A stretch of DNA of 64,000 nt from Pohlia nutans (taxonomy: Eukaryota > Streptophyta > Bryopsida > Bryales > Mniaceae): contig CM040090.1 in assembly GCA_022496805.1 (NCBI GenBank), positions 3,342,001 through 3,406,000 of the forward strand, read 5' to 3'. Shown here one piece after another: positions 24,361 to 36,167 of this stretch. A model generated the notes under the pieces. The model worked only from the letters and a program-made list of their open reading frames with translations. It was not told the origin of the DNA and did not search any database. Every line of letters begins with the position of its first letter. Within the stretch, counting starts at the first letter, position 1. The translations under genes and the position numbers were made by a program.

Positions 24361-24631
24361 GTGATAATCGAACCCTCTCACTTTGTTGCCAATGTCTTAC
24401 AATCGTTCAGAATCGAATCTGCTTGGATATATACAAGACGTAAGTTATGCCGGTCGCTAAGTCTCCAGATAATCTACTATTTTGTTAACCATGAATCATG
24501 TTCATCATACTCACTGACGTGCTGGTTATAGCAGATTATTAGCTAACAAAATTACATATTTAAATCCACAATTTCAAAGTTTTTGTGTAGACAGTGATTC
24601 GAAACAATCCTGTCTACGACACGCAGACACT

Positions 24632-25177
24632 TTAACCCCTAAACGTCCCAACGTCCAGTTTCTGGACGTTTGTTGGTCAAACCCAATTTTGATCTTGAAG
24701 ATGACTTTTGTTGCTAATACACCCAACTAAGAAAATGAAGTTTATTAAGTCTAGTTTGTACTCCACTTTTCAAATCTTAAAAATTCTAATTATTGAGTAT
24801 TTTATTGCTTGTGCAAGCTTTGTAGCTCAAGGTTTGAATTACACTACATAGGATGTTCACCTTTCGAATTTCAAAATTTAAATAAAAAATTTCTATGGAA
24901 AACATATCATGTGATTCTCCATTGTAATTTGTACCCGCTCCCAAAAAATATTAATTTTTTAAAGCTTTTTTGTAATAAAAAATATTTTTTGAAGTATTTG
25001 ACTTAAAAATTTGTTAAAAAGGCCGTATTAAATAAAAAAAATCTGAAAATTTCAAGACTGATAGGAAACATTCAATTCCATGCATGAAAAATATTACAAA
25101 ATATATTTTGATAAATCTTGAATGCTAAATTGTGTAGTTTGACTTTCCTACAAAGGAGTGGTACGTTTAAGGGTTAA
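24632..25177 (+). mobile_element. TTAA-type element, first of three in tandem
   Basis: TTAACCCCTAAACGTCCC to GTACGTTTAAGGGTTAA. An internal GTCCAGTTTCTGGACG palindrome lies near the left end. Its right-hand TTAA (25174-25177) is also the left border of the next element. Confidence 0.7.
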
Positions 25178-25761
25178 CCCCTTAACGTACCAGGGTGTCC
25201 CTGGAATTGACAATTTGAGAAAAAACATTATAAACTACCATTTAGAAGAATATTCTGGAATTGATATACATATGAAAGTTCTAGATCTTGAATTTTAGAT
25301 TCCATCCGTACAGTTCGATACACTAATACAATCACCAATATTTAATTATAAAATTTGAAAGTTAAAATTAAAAATTCCTTCTAAATTCGATTACAAACTA
25401 AATTTCAATATTTTTTGAGTAAATTTTTTTGGAATGAGTTTGAAATGAGATACTCTTAAGTGTGGTGATACTTCGAAATTTTTGTGTTTCTTAAATTTAT
25501 GACCTCATTTTTCACGATTCCACTTTGAACTAGAGTCAATGCAATTTTGGCTTGGTCAACGACTTGACATACTTCTACATTTGCAATTTTAGAAAAATAT
25601 GTACTCTAGTATGACTAAATCCAGCCATTAGATAGGACAACAACTTGGTGAAGAATCTCCAAAAAATTGGATGAGTTTCATCCAAGCGTTGATGAGAACG
25701 TGAGAAGGCTTTGAAATCATTCGTCGTCCAGTTTCTGGACGCTGTGACGTTTAGGGGTTAA
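25174..25761 (+). mobile_element. TTAA-type element, second of three in tandem
   Basis: TTAACCCCTTAACGTACCAG to GTGACGTTTAGGGGTTAA. The interior is related to family B (AAATTCGATTACAAACT, GTGTGGTGATACTTCG). Both border TTAAs are shared with neighbours. Confidence 0.7.
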
Positions 25762-26929
25762 CCCCTAAAGGACCGGAGTGTTTTTCCTCCAAAAACACCC
25801 CAATGCTGCCATTTTTACTCCCCCATGCAAAAAATCCAAAAGAATGTTATTTTTTACCTTCTAACCGTAAGATCTTGTCCTAAACTATTTGAAAAACATA
25901 CACAACAAATTTCGTTGATTTTGACCGCACGGATTGCAAGATAATTGCGTTTGATGGAAAAAAACACCCCAAAAAAACACATGCCCGAAAATTTCAGATG
26001 CGTTTGACCACAGCTACATCAAAAAAACCTCACTACCGAAACTTGTCGCACTTCACTTTCACATTCTATATGATGTTACTTAGTTGTGTACCAATTTTCG
26101 TTGCGTTTGGAGATGTTTAGGATGTTGAATAACACCTTGCACTTGTTGGGGGTTTAAAAGTTCAGAAAAGACTATATGCTTTTGGAATTGCAATATTTTC
26201 GACTTTCTTTATTTAAAATACGAATCCGAGCGGTGAAACACAAGTACATTCCACCCTCTACAGAATGGCGAAAAAAAATTTGAAAAAAAAAAAAAATCTC
26301 CAAGTTTTAGAAGACATGTAGCACATTTTCTAAGAATTTTGGGGGTTAGGGGGGAAATAAAGGGTGGAGGAAGGGAATTGAAGTGCCAACCCATTCCAAT
26401 GTTCATGACCCCACTAACTCTCAAGGTACACTGCCACGTGGCAATCCCTCATTGGACGATTTTAATTTTTAATTTTTAAAAATGATTATATTTTTCTAAT
26501 TTTTAAATAATATTTTTAATTATGAAATTGAACTTTTAGTTTAAAATAATAATTTTTATTTATATATAATTAATTTTTATTTTAAAAAAATATTATTTTA
26601 AAAACTTTTTATGAGTTCGGGAAACGGGGTTATCTTCTGCCCCCCACAGTCCACCTCATTTTCCACACACTGCCCATCTTGTTGCCCCCCCCTAAAATTC
26701 AACTATTTCTCTACTGCCCCGCTGCCCTTTCTCCTCGAAAAAAACACACTTCCCCTCATAACTTTCACATACGGTGTCGGAATTCAAAAAAAAAAGAATC
26801 CCCATTTTCGTGGCACATTGGGGAATCTACTATTAAATTTCCTTCAAAATTTGATTAAAAATGTGTTCACCGGAACCTACCCGATTCTCTAAATGTCCTA
26901 GTTAGGACACTTGGTCCTTTAGGGGTTAA
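25758..26929 (+). mobile_element. TTAA-type element, third of three in tandem
   Basis: TTAACCCCTAAAGGACCGG to TTGGTCCTTTAGGGGTTAA, 1172 bp, the longest with these ends. An extremely AT-rich core lies at 26455-26605. Frames are short and not transposase-like. Its right TTAA abuts the resumed LRR pseudogene sequence. Confidence 0.7.
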
Positions 26930-27110
26930 GGGTTTGCGGAAGCTGGTGTCGTTGTCTATCTACGGATGTCCGCAGCTGAAGGAAGTAACCGGGTAGAAAT
27001 TTCGTCGAGAGATCGAATGGCTAGAAACCCCACATGGGTCACATGAAAGAACTGATTTGCATTGATGTAAGTAATACTGGCTCGGAAGAGATCCCTCCTA
27101 TTGAGAAACC

Positions 27111-28311
27111 TGTCGTTTTTCTTTCCTCATTCCGTGGGAACAGTGAATAGTGGCGGAATATTATACTTATGTTTCTGTCTTCTTGTGACCAAAACCACTC
27201 ATCAACACCAACATAAGTTAGGCCACTAACACAGGCTATGTGCCTGGCGCCTTCTTCATTTCTTTTTCATTTATAGTAAGTGAAAAAGGACACATTTCCT
27301 TCTAGTCCTAGTGAGTCTCTACCTTAGTATTTACCAGGCTAGATGTATTTTATGGCTTGTTTATATTGTTCAGCCATGTAACTCCTTGAAAACGAAGCAT
27401 TTTCGTAGTCTCTTCTCTGGTGGGATAGAGATAACAAATGAAGAGATCGGATGACTGGGCCTGTTGTTAATTCGTTCCGGTTGATTATCACCCTGTCTAA
27501 TGATCAATATTAGTGTATGTATGGAATGAGCTCAAGCGCTTGAACCTAGAAAAACTCAAGCGTCAATTGCTGTACATGCTATAGCTCAATTATCACGCAT
27601 CTACACTTGGACAGAGACCTAATGAATTCATATCAATTGGTCATTAATCGGAGTGATCCTTTCGTCGAAAAGCATGTCTATGGTTCAGTTGATTCTTCGC
27701 ACATTCTATGAAGAAAAGCATCTCTATCCTTAGACTCCGTTACCAGGATGAGAGTAACTATTTTTCTGCAGTTTTCTGTGCAAGGAACTCAAGCAGTAAC
27801 TCCAATGCTGGACATGGATTCAATGCTATCACACATGTTTTTGGAGTTTCACAGGGATATGTTACTTTAGTTTTTCCTTTTGAAGATGGAGCAACCACCA
27901 CCTCAACAACTTTTCATGAATTCGTATTTCTACCTTAGGAGAGCAAGGCAGCCTGCAGACTGAATTTGGAGATTGTTATGTAGATTGTTCCTGATTTGTA
28001 ACACCTTCAGATGTGCACGCCATGAATGAGTGTTGTGCAGGTCTTTTGTTATCGTTTTTTCTCTGTCTTTATTTTATAGGCAAACGAATTCATTTATTGC
28101 AGAAAAACACGTCCTTTGCTATCTCGATCCATCCCATTTCAGTTACTTTGCAGACGCAATTTCTATTAACCTCTCATAGTCGTCTATAGTAGTTCAGCTA
28201 CTTTTGCACAATTGCGTGTGGAGGATTCGGTATGGATTTGGGGGTTCTCCATAGCCAGGCTATGAAAGCAGTTTGCTTCCTAGTACTTAACCTATGACCA
28301 TGTACCCTCCG
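27111..28311. other. Gene-free stretch with a dispersed repeat
   Basis: 27178-27310 is a repeat related to 39112-39201 plus 39827-39866 (GACCAAAACCACTCA, AATTATAGTAAGTGAAAAA). It represents the empty site of the element at 39205. No gene recognised; the frame at 27708-27938 has no known domain. Confidence 0.5.
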
Positions 28312-28888
28312 TTAACCCCTAACCGCCCAACCATGCATATTTTGTATGATGTACGGATTTGAAGTCCATTTCTCATCCATCATACACTTTTTGCAGTGTG
28401 GATTTTTTATATTGAAACTTTTATGGGAAGGTAGCTCCGTGCATGTGTGATCCGATTAGAAAGGGGATGATTTGTGAAATTTTTATGCCTCATTTCATGT
28501 TGTAGTGTTCCACCCAAAATTTTGAAGATTTTAATCTAAAAGTGCTCTTGAAAAAGTCAACTACAAAAATTAAGCAACAGAAAAATCTCCAAAAATCACT
28601 ACACTTAGAGAATTACATCTCAACCCATCACAAAAAATTTCATTGTTAGATTGTCAATATCTTATTCGTAATCATATTACAAAAGAGTGTTAAATTTTAA
28701 GTTTGAAATTTAATACACAAATATTGGTGATAGCAATTGCAAATCTAACTTTATGGATAGAATCTAAAATGCATAACGTACAACTATTATTCATTCATCA
28801 ACTTGAAAATATGCCTCTTAGTTGCATTTTATAATGCATCTTTGGAAAACTGCCAAATCTGAAAAGGGTGAGAACGTTTAGGGGTTAA
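28312..28888 (-). mobile_element. TTAA-type MITE, family B
   Basis: TTAACCCCTAACCGCCCAACC to GAACGTTTAGGGGTTAA, 577 bp, inverted relative to the copy at 218. Very similar to 39874-40451. Confidence 0.8.
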
Positions 28889-30692
28889 GATCAGTTTCAA
28901 CAATAATTGATTAATTTATGTTTAAAAGTGCCATATGAATTTACTTTGGATTGGTTTAGGGTGACGTGGACATCTCAGAAATCTGAAGTGGAGATTTAAT
29001 TTGGACACCAAGTTGTTGAATCTCACACTCACATTTGGTATTCAAACTCAATATCTTTCATATGATATGCTACATTTTACCACTACATGAACAAAACATA
29101 GTTTATTGGCTCTAAAGAGGCATTGCGGGAACACTCATATTTTTGAACTAAATACCATTGTAATAAATATATTCCATTCATGATTTCACTGAAATGTATT
29201 CTCGTTCTTCACTTGTTCTATTATGGTTAGAGTTCCTCGTAGCATAGTTTCTTGTTTTGGATTTCGTAAATGAAATCATGTGTCTTCTATACATTTTAAA
29301 ATCTTCACATATTTTTGTAAAGATTTGAAATTGCATTGAATTTTTTAAGGGGATATCAAGAGAAATTATATCTATTGCATAAATATCTTCATATTTATGA
29401 TTTTTTTTTCCAAAGAAGTAAATAATAGTGAAGAACATTATAGTTTAAACCAAATTTTTGTGTTGTTCTATGTTTGAAAAATCAACAAACTATGGCTATA
29501 AGCACAAAGTTCAAATTCCAATTAAATATTCAACTTTTTCAGATTTTTTCAAATTGGAATAAAGTCATGGCTTGCTAAGCTTCATTTCAGCACTTGAATT
29601 AAAATTTAAACATAATTATTTTGTACCGTGTGTTAAAAATTAAAAAAACAACAAAATAAAATAAAACGTAACACTAACGAATAGAATCATTTTGGTAGCA
29701 AAATTGAGAGTACAGGTTGTCAAAACACATTACAAAGTGAACCTTAGTATAAGTGCCTTATTTATTAAAAATTAGACTCACATCAATGAAGGAATTTCCA
29801 ATCAACACTTAATATTGTAAACACGTTCAATCAACTCTTTTTTAAAAGTGGTCTTTCAACTCTTTTAGCATTTTCAAAATTATTTACAAGCCATTTTTTT
29901 TACCTTTATAGGAGTTCTACACCTAAAAAAAAACAAATAGAAATAAGTTTGACTATACATTCTAAGTCCATCAATGAGTAAACATTGCAAGAGTAGAAAT
30001 TAATTCACATACAATAAATCTACAATATATATCACTCAATTGAACACATTTTGAAGTAAGGGGTCTTTATGTTAGCGACCAAGGATCAAGAAAGTAAATG
30101 TAAGAGGGCCTAGTGGATGTACATTGATTGATATGTTCGAATGGGAAGGTTGAAATTTTCCATTTCTTTCAAAGACATAAATAGTATTACTATTAGAATT
30201 TTCATACCATGTATTTATGATAATTAAACATACTAAGACCTCTCCGTATTTGTGATCCATAGTTATGGTGACTTTGGTGTAGTAATGAATTAGTAATAGG
30301 TTGACTTAGTGGCAATAATAGAAAAATAATGAATGTCACTTGAAAATTTAATTTTGGCCATTGAGTTCCTTCATTGTGATCTAAATCTCATTTATTATTT
30401 TCAACCAAATGCATGACCTTCTTAGATCATAAATATATTCACAATAGGCCTTCCTTGGCATTGACCCATATCCACACCCTTTCATTGTTCCTAGTTTCTA
30501 AATTTACTTTTTTTATTGATTGGGTTGGAAAATAGACTTACTTTCTTGGCATAATTCAAATTGGATTGGAAAGTAGACTTAATTTTTTTAGAAAATCGTT
30601 TGAATTTATTGAAAAGATTATTTTTTGAACTTCAGGCAATCCTTAAAAAGGACAACAATCACAAAATGGTCTCTTGGGCTCTTAAGGGTTAA
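28889..30692. other. AT-rich stretch ending in a partial family F element
   Basis: 30540-30692 (TTGGATTGGAAAGTAGACTT to CTCTTAAGGGTTAA) matches, inverted, the left part of the element at 11019. Its other end was not found. The rest is AT-rich without a recognisable gene. Confidence 0.45.
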
Positions 30693-30723
30693 CTGATTTC
30701 GGTGATATGAATGTAGTCCCATC

Positions 30724-31293
30724 TTAACCCCTAAACATCCAACTGTTCAAAATGTGAACAATGTACAAAATCAAACACAAAATTCTCATCCGCCATTGAC
30801 TTTTTGCAGTGTGGATTTATTACTATATATTTTACATGAAATCAACTTCATGCATATGTGATCTGATTAGAAAGGGAATGATTTTGTGAAATTTCTATGT
30901 CTCATTTCATGTTGTAGTGATTCACCCAAAATTTTGAAGATTTCAGTATAAAAATGCTTTTAAAAAAAATCAACTCATAAAATTAAGCAACGAAAAAATC
31001 TCCAAAAATCACTACACTTAGACTATTACATTTCAACCAATTAGAAAAAATTTCATGTACAAATTGTTAAATATCTCATTTGCAATCAAATTACAAAAGC
31101 ATTTTCAATTTCAAGTTTCAATTTTATACAAAAATATTGGTCATAGCAATCGCAGATCTAACCGTATGGATAGAATCAAAAATTCACATAAAGTACAACT
31201 TTTATTCATACATCAAATTCAAAATATCCCTCTTAATTACATTTGATAAGACATCTCCAAATCTAGAGAGGGGTGAGAACAATTAGGAGTTAA
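30724..31293 (-). mobile_element. TTAA-type MITE, family B
   Basis: TTAACCCCTAAACATCCAAC to GAACAATTAGGAGTTAA, 570 bp, decayed tips, standard family B interior in inverted orientation. Confidence 0.75.
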
Positions 31294-32373
31294 ATGGATG
31301 GTAATAGGTATTGTAAAAGGTACTTCCACCGTAAAGGCTCCACCCACAAGCGGAACGGATGACACAGTAACGATAATCGCGGAAAAAGTCATTCATCCAC
31401 TCACAAGCTTTGGGAGATTCCGAGCCATGTCGAAATCCCTGTACCAGCGAGCAGCCATCAGTCTCACATCACGACTCCTCCGGCCCTTCAGATCGACAAC
31501 GCTAATCTCACATCACACCCCGGCTTGAATAATTTTGGCAACGCCGTAGAGAACTCTGCAAGGATTCCATTCCAGCGACTTGAAGGCTCTTCTGCAGTCA
31601 TCATGCAATTTGCATTTCCATGTCCTTCAGGTGCACAGCCTAGCTTTCCTCTCAAACGCCCTTACAGTGTACTCCTTTGAACACTAGGGTTTATTTGTTT
31701 TTTTGCTTCATGCGTTTGTTGCTGTTCTCGTCCCACATGCGAATCTTGCCCTGAATTCTTGCTACAATTGCTTTCCTCTGCACATGTATTGTTAATATTT
31801 TCTCCTCGTATGTTCCGTCAAGCTAAGCCCTTTTCTGGAACGGTAAGATACACGTCTCGAGTTGCATGTTGGGTTTGTGAGGTAGTTTAGCGAACTGTTA
31901 GATTCATCTGCGCACTCTTTAGTTTTTCATTTTCTTGTAGAAGTGAAAGGTTTTAGTACAAGCTCTGGAATGTGTTGCTTAAATTTGGCAGTTTTCTCCT
32001 TCTTCTGCTTCTTGTTCACTTGTTTGTGGTTTACTGTTGGACCGTTCACATCTTGTGGCTCTGTAATCTAATTGGTATCGTCATTTCAAGAGTACGAGGA
32101 AGCCCTGAATGTCGTTGCAATTCATAGAATGTACATTGATGCTTGTTAGAGTGGCAGTTTGCTCCTTCTTGTTCACTTGTTCGTGGTTTACTGTTGGACC
32201 GTTCAAATTTCGTGACTTTGTAATCTAATTGGTATGGTCATTCGACGAAGCCCTCAATGTCGTTGCAAATAGAAGATCATAGTACTGGTACATTGATCGC
32301 TGGCTGCTTGTTAGAGTGTTGGCTGACAGCTTTATAGTGTTTTAGGTTGCCTTGATACAAAGGATTTTATGCA
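31294..32373 (+). other. Upstream region of the 32.4-kb gene with a tandem duplication
   Basis: Two diverged ~170-bp units occupy about 31985-32150 and 32150-32330. Both carry TTCTTGTTCACTTGTT, GTGGTTTACTGTTGGACCG and TAATCTAATTGGTAT. It probably contains the promoter and leader of the gene starting at 32374. No core promoter element was identified. Confidence 0.45.
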
Positions 32374-34891
32374 ATGGTTAATCGGTCGAAGAAGATGAGC
32401 GTTTCTTCGGATGCTGAGGAGGACCAGTTGGGGTCGAGCTCCGACTCTAGTGAGGACTCTATTTTTGTTCCTGAGGCTCGAAACGCTCCTGGTCGGAAGA
32501 GACGAAGGGGGGTGCAGGATGACACAGAGTCAGACTCTGATTCTGAGGAGACAATTGCTGCTGGTCCTCGTCGAAGAAGACGAAGGTCAAGGCGAGGAGG
32601 TCCTGCAGGCTCCGAGGAGCCGGAGGACACGAATGTTCATCGAAGGTCGAGGCGAGGTCGTGCCGGCCCCGAGGAGCCGGAGGACACCAATGATCCACTG
32701 TCGGTGCCGCTTGACACAGACGCAGAGGAATCTGATGAAGGCATGTATTATCACCAACCCTGAAGCATGCATGCATCATCATGTTGATATTTTTAATAGA
32801 AAATATTGTAGATTCATGCAGTGCATGTTGCGTTATTCGATTTTGACAAGATACTGTATATATGTCTTGCTAGCCTCACAAGAAAAGCTCTTTTGTTTCT
32901 TGCTGAAATCATTTGCGAAGCCTCGGAGGAGGAATGACTACGAAATAGTGGGCCATATACTCAACAGAATAAAAGAGTGTGCATAGCGGCCTTGGGGATG
33001 AACTAGTGGCGGGTTTCTCTCTCCACAGAAGCCGCTTTATAGGATAGCCCACTCGGTCTGAACGAAAGACACTACCGTCTGCAGAGCGTTTATGTTCATG
33101 GATCATTACCAATTTGAACTATTCACTCCGTTTCAAAATAAGAGTCCACATTTTTCAACTTGACGTTTTTTTGGGCCCAAAAAAGTCGTCTCAATTCTCA
33201 AAAAATGGTCTATCTTTAATATTAGTATGTAGTTTTCGTGTCACTCTCATTGTCTGCCCCCTTTGAAGTGGACAGTGCTCACGTTTGAAGTATAAAACAT
33301 AGGACAAAAACTAGGAACAAAAAAGTGGACTCTTATTTTGAAACGGAGGGAGTGTATGATTAGAATATGCTTTTGTAATTTAGTGGAGTATTTGGAGTCA
33401 GACAAGTCTTTCTCTGCCCCAAATCGTTATGGGTTTCATGTCCAAAACGGTGATGCAGGAGGAGAAAAGAGATACGTAAAGAGGATGTGACATCATGGCT
33501 CTTGGTTGGTTGTGTCAGGTCGGGGCCGCGGTAGAGGGCGAAAGAAAAGATTTCAGACGAGGAGGAACGGCGTAGTGACGGAGGCGAAGTGGACGCCAGA
33601 GAGGACAGTGAGGATTACCTACGACATAGGAGTGAAACACGCGTGCATGAACCCAGTACACGGGAAAACGAAGAATTCGTACAAAGTGTTGCATCTGGTG
33701 AATTGCGGCTGGCGGAACAACGTGGCCATGATGACGGGCGTTCCATCGATTGAAAAGTCGAAAAGCTTCCAGTACTGCCACAAGCTCTGTGAGCCATGCC
33801 TCACCAAATATGGAGCGCGCTGTTTTAAATGTGAACCAGAAGGAGACTCAGCGCCTGTACTGAACACGGTGTTCGGATCCGTGGTCATCACCTGCGTGAA
33901 AGACTTCCGGGACTCGGTCAGGAAGTGGCAGCAGCGTGTGGACGAGGTCGGGGAAGCCACTTACCTGGTCCTGCATTGCACTTTCGTTGGGCCGGAAGCG
34001 AGTCTCTTTCGCAACAAATTTGGTCTGCGGCGTAAAACGACGGTACACATCGTTTACTCCGACGTCCGAGAAAAAATGAAACCAGCAGGGAGCGGCACCG
34101 ACCTGGAGGACTCAGTATTCCAGCATCTGTGGAAGACCATAATGAAGGAGAAAGTGCATTGTCAGAATAGCTCAATGGTATCGTTTTTCGGGAACATCCT
34201 TTTGAACGAGGATCTGTCTTTCAATCACTTCAACGTGAACGATTTGCTGTTGATGTACGAGCCTAATATCTTCAATGACGTCGAGGAGGATTCGTTCAAA
34301 GAGTTTATAAACTCTCTGTGCGTGCACTCGCCCCCGGATGCTCGAGCAGGTCCTTCGGAGTGCTGTCTACACGATGCAGTTGTGCACACGCACCGGGAGC
34401 CTAGCTCTGAAGAAGATAACTGCACGTTTCGGCATGGTAACCTGGCGGCGAGGATCTTCTACAAAGGCATCAAGCTGTACTTCGGGCGCAAAATCATCTC
34501 TGAATTTGAGCAACGGGCGTCGCTCGGAGAGGCCTTGAGGATTGGAGACGAAGGAAAGAAGCTCCCGTTCCACAAGCTCTATGCTTCGAAAGGCGCTGAA
34601 GTGCGGTTCCGCAGAGTGGCCAACATGATCCAGGAGGTCGCGCGCGGGGATCCGCGGTCTCTTGTATGTAGTTCGGACACTTCGGGCTTCGAACTCGTCT
34701 GCTGGACGCAGCACGGGAACCCAGTGGGAGGTGATTTTGTCATTCCTGGCTTGATGTATAGATTTGATACTAGTCCAGGATGCGCTCTTATCTTTCGCCC
34801 CACTCGCTACTACCATGGCACGCTTCCCACACAGAACCGGGACTTGAAGAATGAGAAATTCGCGGCAGCATTTTCATTCATTCCAACATGA
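32374..34891 (+). CDS. Two-exon gene of unknown function; possible 2OG-oxygenase-like C-terminus
   Basis: Exon 1 32374-32740 and exon 2 33519-34891 (579 residues). The first exon ends GATGAAG|GCATGT: a GC-AG intron is the only choice found that preserves frame. The N-terminus is disordered, with serine/acid clusters and blocks of arginine (two related RRSRRG..EPEDTN repeats), then an RGRGRGRKK segment; nuclear location is likely. The middle has scattered cysteines (YCHKLCEPC, CFKCEP) that could bind zinc. The C-terminus reads HGNPVGGDFVIPG, then PGCALIFR, YYHGTLP and NRD, resembling the second half of double-stranded beta-helix dioxygenases (GG.F, PG, HG and a following R). The expected HxD upstream appears as SSD, so catalysis is doubtful. 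I do not recognise a named family. Confidence 0.6.
33119..33354. mobile_element. Stowaway-like MITE in the intron
   Basis: ACTCCGTTTCAAAATAAGAG at the left and CTTATTTTGAAACGGAGGGAGT at the right are inverted, matching the usual Stowaway (Tc1/mariner) MITE tip. TA flanks both ends. ~235 bp, inside the intron of the 32.4-kb gene. Confidence 0.75.
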
Positions 34892-35348
34892 TGCATGCAT
34901 GCTGCCCTGACTGTACAGAAATTCTGCTTTCTAGGTTGATGCTTTCAATGCCTAGAACATGTGAAAAGAACATGTTTTCCCCGAAATGTTCCTTCCGACC
35001 TCTTCCTGTGTATGTTAATACAGTTCGATTACACTTACTCTTTGTTTCTCACTGTCCGGAGCAAGTGCTTGCATCTGTGATTGTTTTGATTTAATCCGGT
35101 TTCTGATTTATGAAAGTAGGGAATTGGAGACAGTTTCAAATGAATTTCTTTGGTGTTTGAGTTTCAGATGATTGCATGTGGCCATCGTTAGGTGGTGACT
35201 TTGTGGTGAGGAGTTTTAAGCTACAACCCATTTGACTTTCGTATTATTATTAGTACAAGTAATTATATTGGTTATTGGATATGAAGTCGTGTCATAGTTT
35301 CATTTTTTTCATATCGTGTCGGAGCATTTGCTTTCATTTTGGAGGCAG
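34892..35348. other. 3' flank of the 32.4-kb gene
   Basis: Likely 3' UTR and spacer. No clear polyadenylation signal or repeat noticed. It ends at the first ARP7-like exon. Confidence 0.35.
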
Positions 35349-36167
35349 GACCTCACTGGTCTTTTTGCAAAAGAGCTTTCACAATCACAACCACAGGTGA
35401 CATTAGACCGCGCTACTGTGGAGATGCTCAAGGAAAAATTTGCGATGGTTCCTGAAGACTCATCAGCTTATGCTGCAACTGTCCTAAGATAGAGCATACA
35501 CTTCCTGATAGACAGGTATACGACATTGCTTTCTGGGTTTCACATGTTGAATGGCCTAGGCAGGATCACTTTTTCAGGGTCGCCACACTGTAGAATGGAA
35601 GATGTTGTGAAAGCTTCTCTGCTTGCAAGTATGCTCAAATACCTATACTCTAACGTGATTTTGTATGATACGCTATTGGTCGTTTTTAGGTTATATGTAT
35701 TGGAAGAGAAAGGCATGCCGTCGGTGAGGCTTTGCTACGGCCTTCTATCTTGGGAACTGAAGAAGATGGTCTGGCTGAACAGTTGCTTCGAAGTGTGTCA
35801 ATGTGTTACCCTTCTGAGAACTAACGGCAACTAATTGAAAACACCGTCTTGTGTGAGGGCACTTCTGCAATGACTGGGAAGCCCAATATTTTACTCTTCA
35901 TCGGTTTGCTTCAGAAGCGCATGAATAATCAGTTCTCTTTAAAGTTACAATGGACGTTTGTTAGCTAAATGTGATTTGTAGTACTTTTGTTTACAGTGTG
36001 TTTGAATTACCATATGACCTTGTTTTTGTGGCAGCCGCCCGAGTACATGCCCGAACAACTCCGGCGGAGCAATACTGGCAAAAGTAGTGTTTCCGCAAAA
36101 CCAGCACATTACCAAAGCTGAGTATGATGAGTCTGGCCCCCCAATTGTCCACCGAAAGTGCTTTTGA
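35349..36167 (+). pseudogene. ARP7 (actin-related protein 7) 3' half, pseudogene with introns
   Basis: ARP7 is a nuclear actin-related subunit of plant SWI/SNF remodellers. Exon a (35349-35515) reads DLTGLFAKELSQSQP and VEMLKEKFAMVPEDSSAY, then shifts frame to KIEHTLPDRQ. Exon b (35690 to about 35925) gives VICIGRERHAVGEALLRPSI, then LGTEEDGLAEQLLRSVS, an in-frame TAA (35822-35824), RQLIENTVLCEGTSAMTG, and a ~4-base loss before EAQYFTLHRFASEAHE. Exon c (36035-36167) has PPEYMPE, a deletion and frameshift, then [20 protein letters not shown] and the actin-type end [10 protein letters not shown]. Retained introns show a segmental copy. At least three frame breaks plus a stop rule out a product. 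The 5' half is absent. Confidence 0.88.

Larger units (their letters stand above)
23800..27110 (+). pseudogene. Decayed paralogue of the trihelix-LRR gene, split by transposons
   Basis: 23800-24475 matches the last intron of the intact gene (GCATGAAGC..ATGAC..TAGCTTATGCGA against 21355-21400; CGTTCAGAATCGA against 21690-21705). 24573-24632 matches the start of the LRR exon (GATTCGAAACAATCCTG against 22060-22076). After three transposons, 26926-27110 resumes with GGGTTTGCGGAAGCTG (intact copy 22215) and CATGGGTCACATGAAAGAAC (intact copy 22613). About 110 bp at the split and ~300 bp of later repeats are deleted, and stops are present. It is clearly non-functional. Confidence 0.8.
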
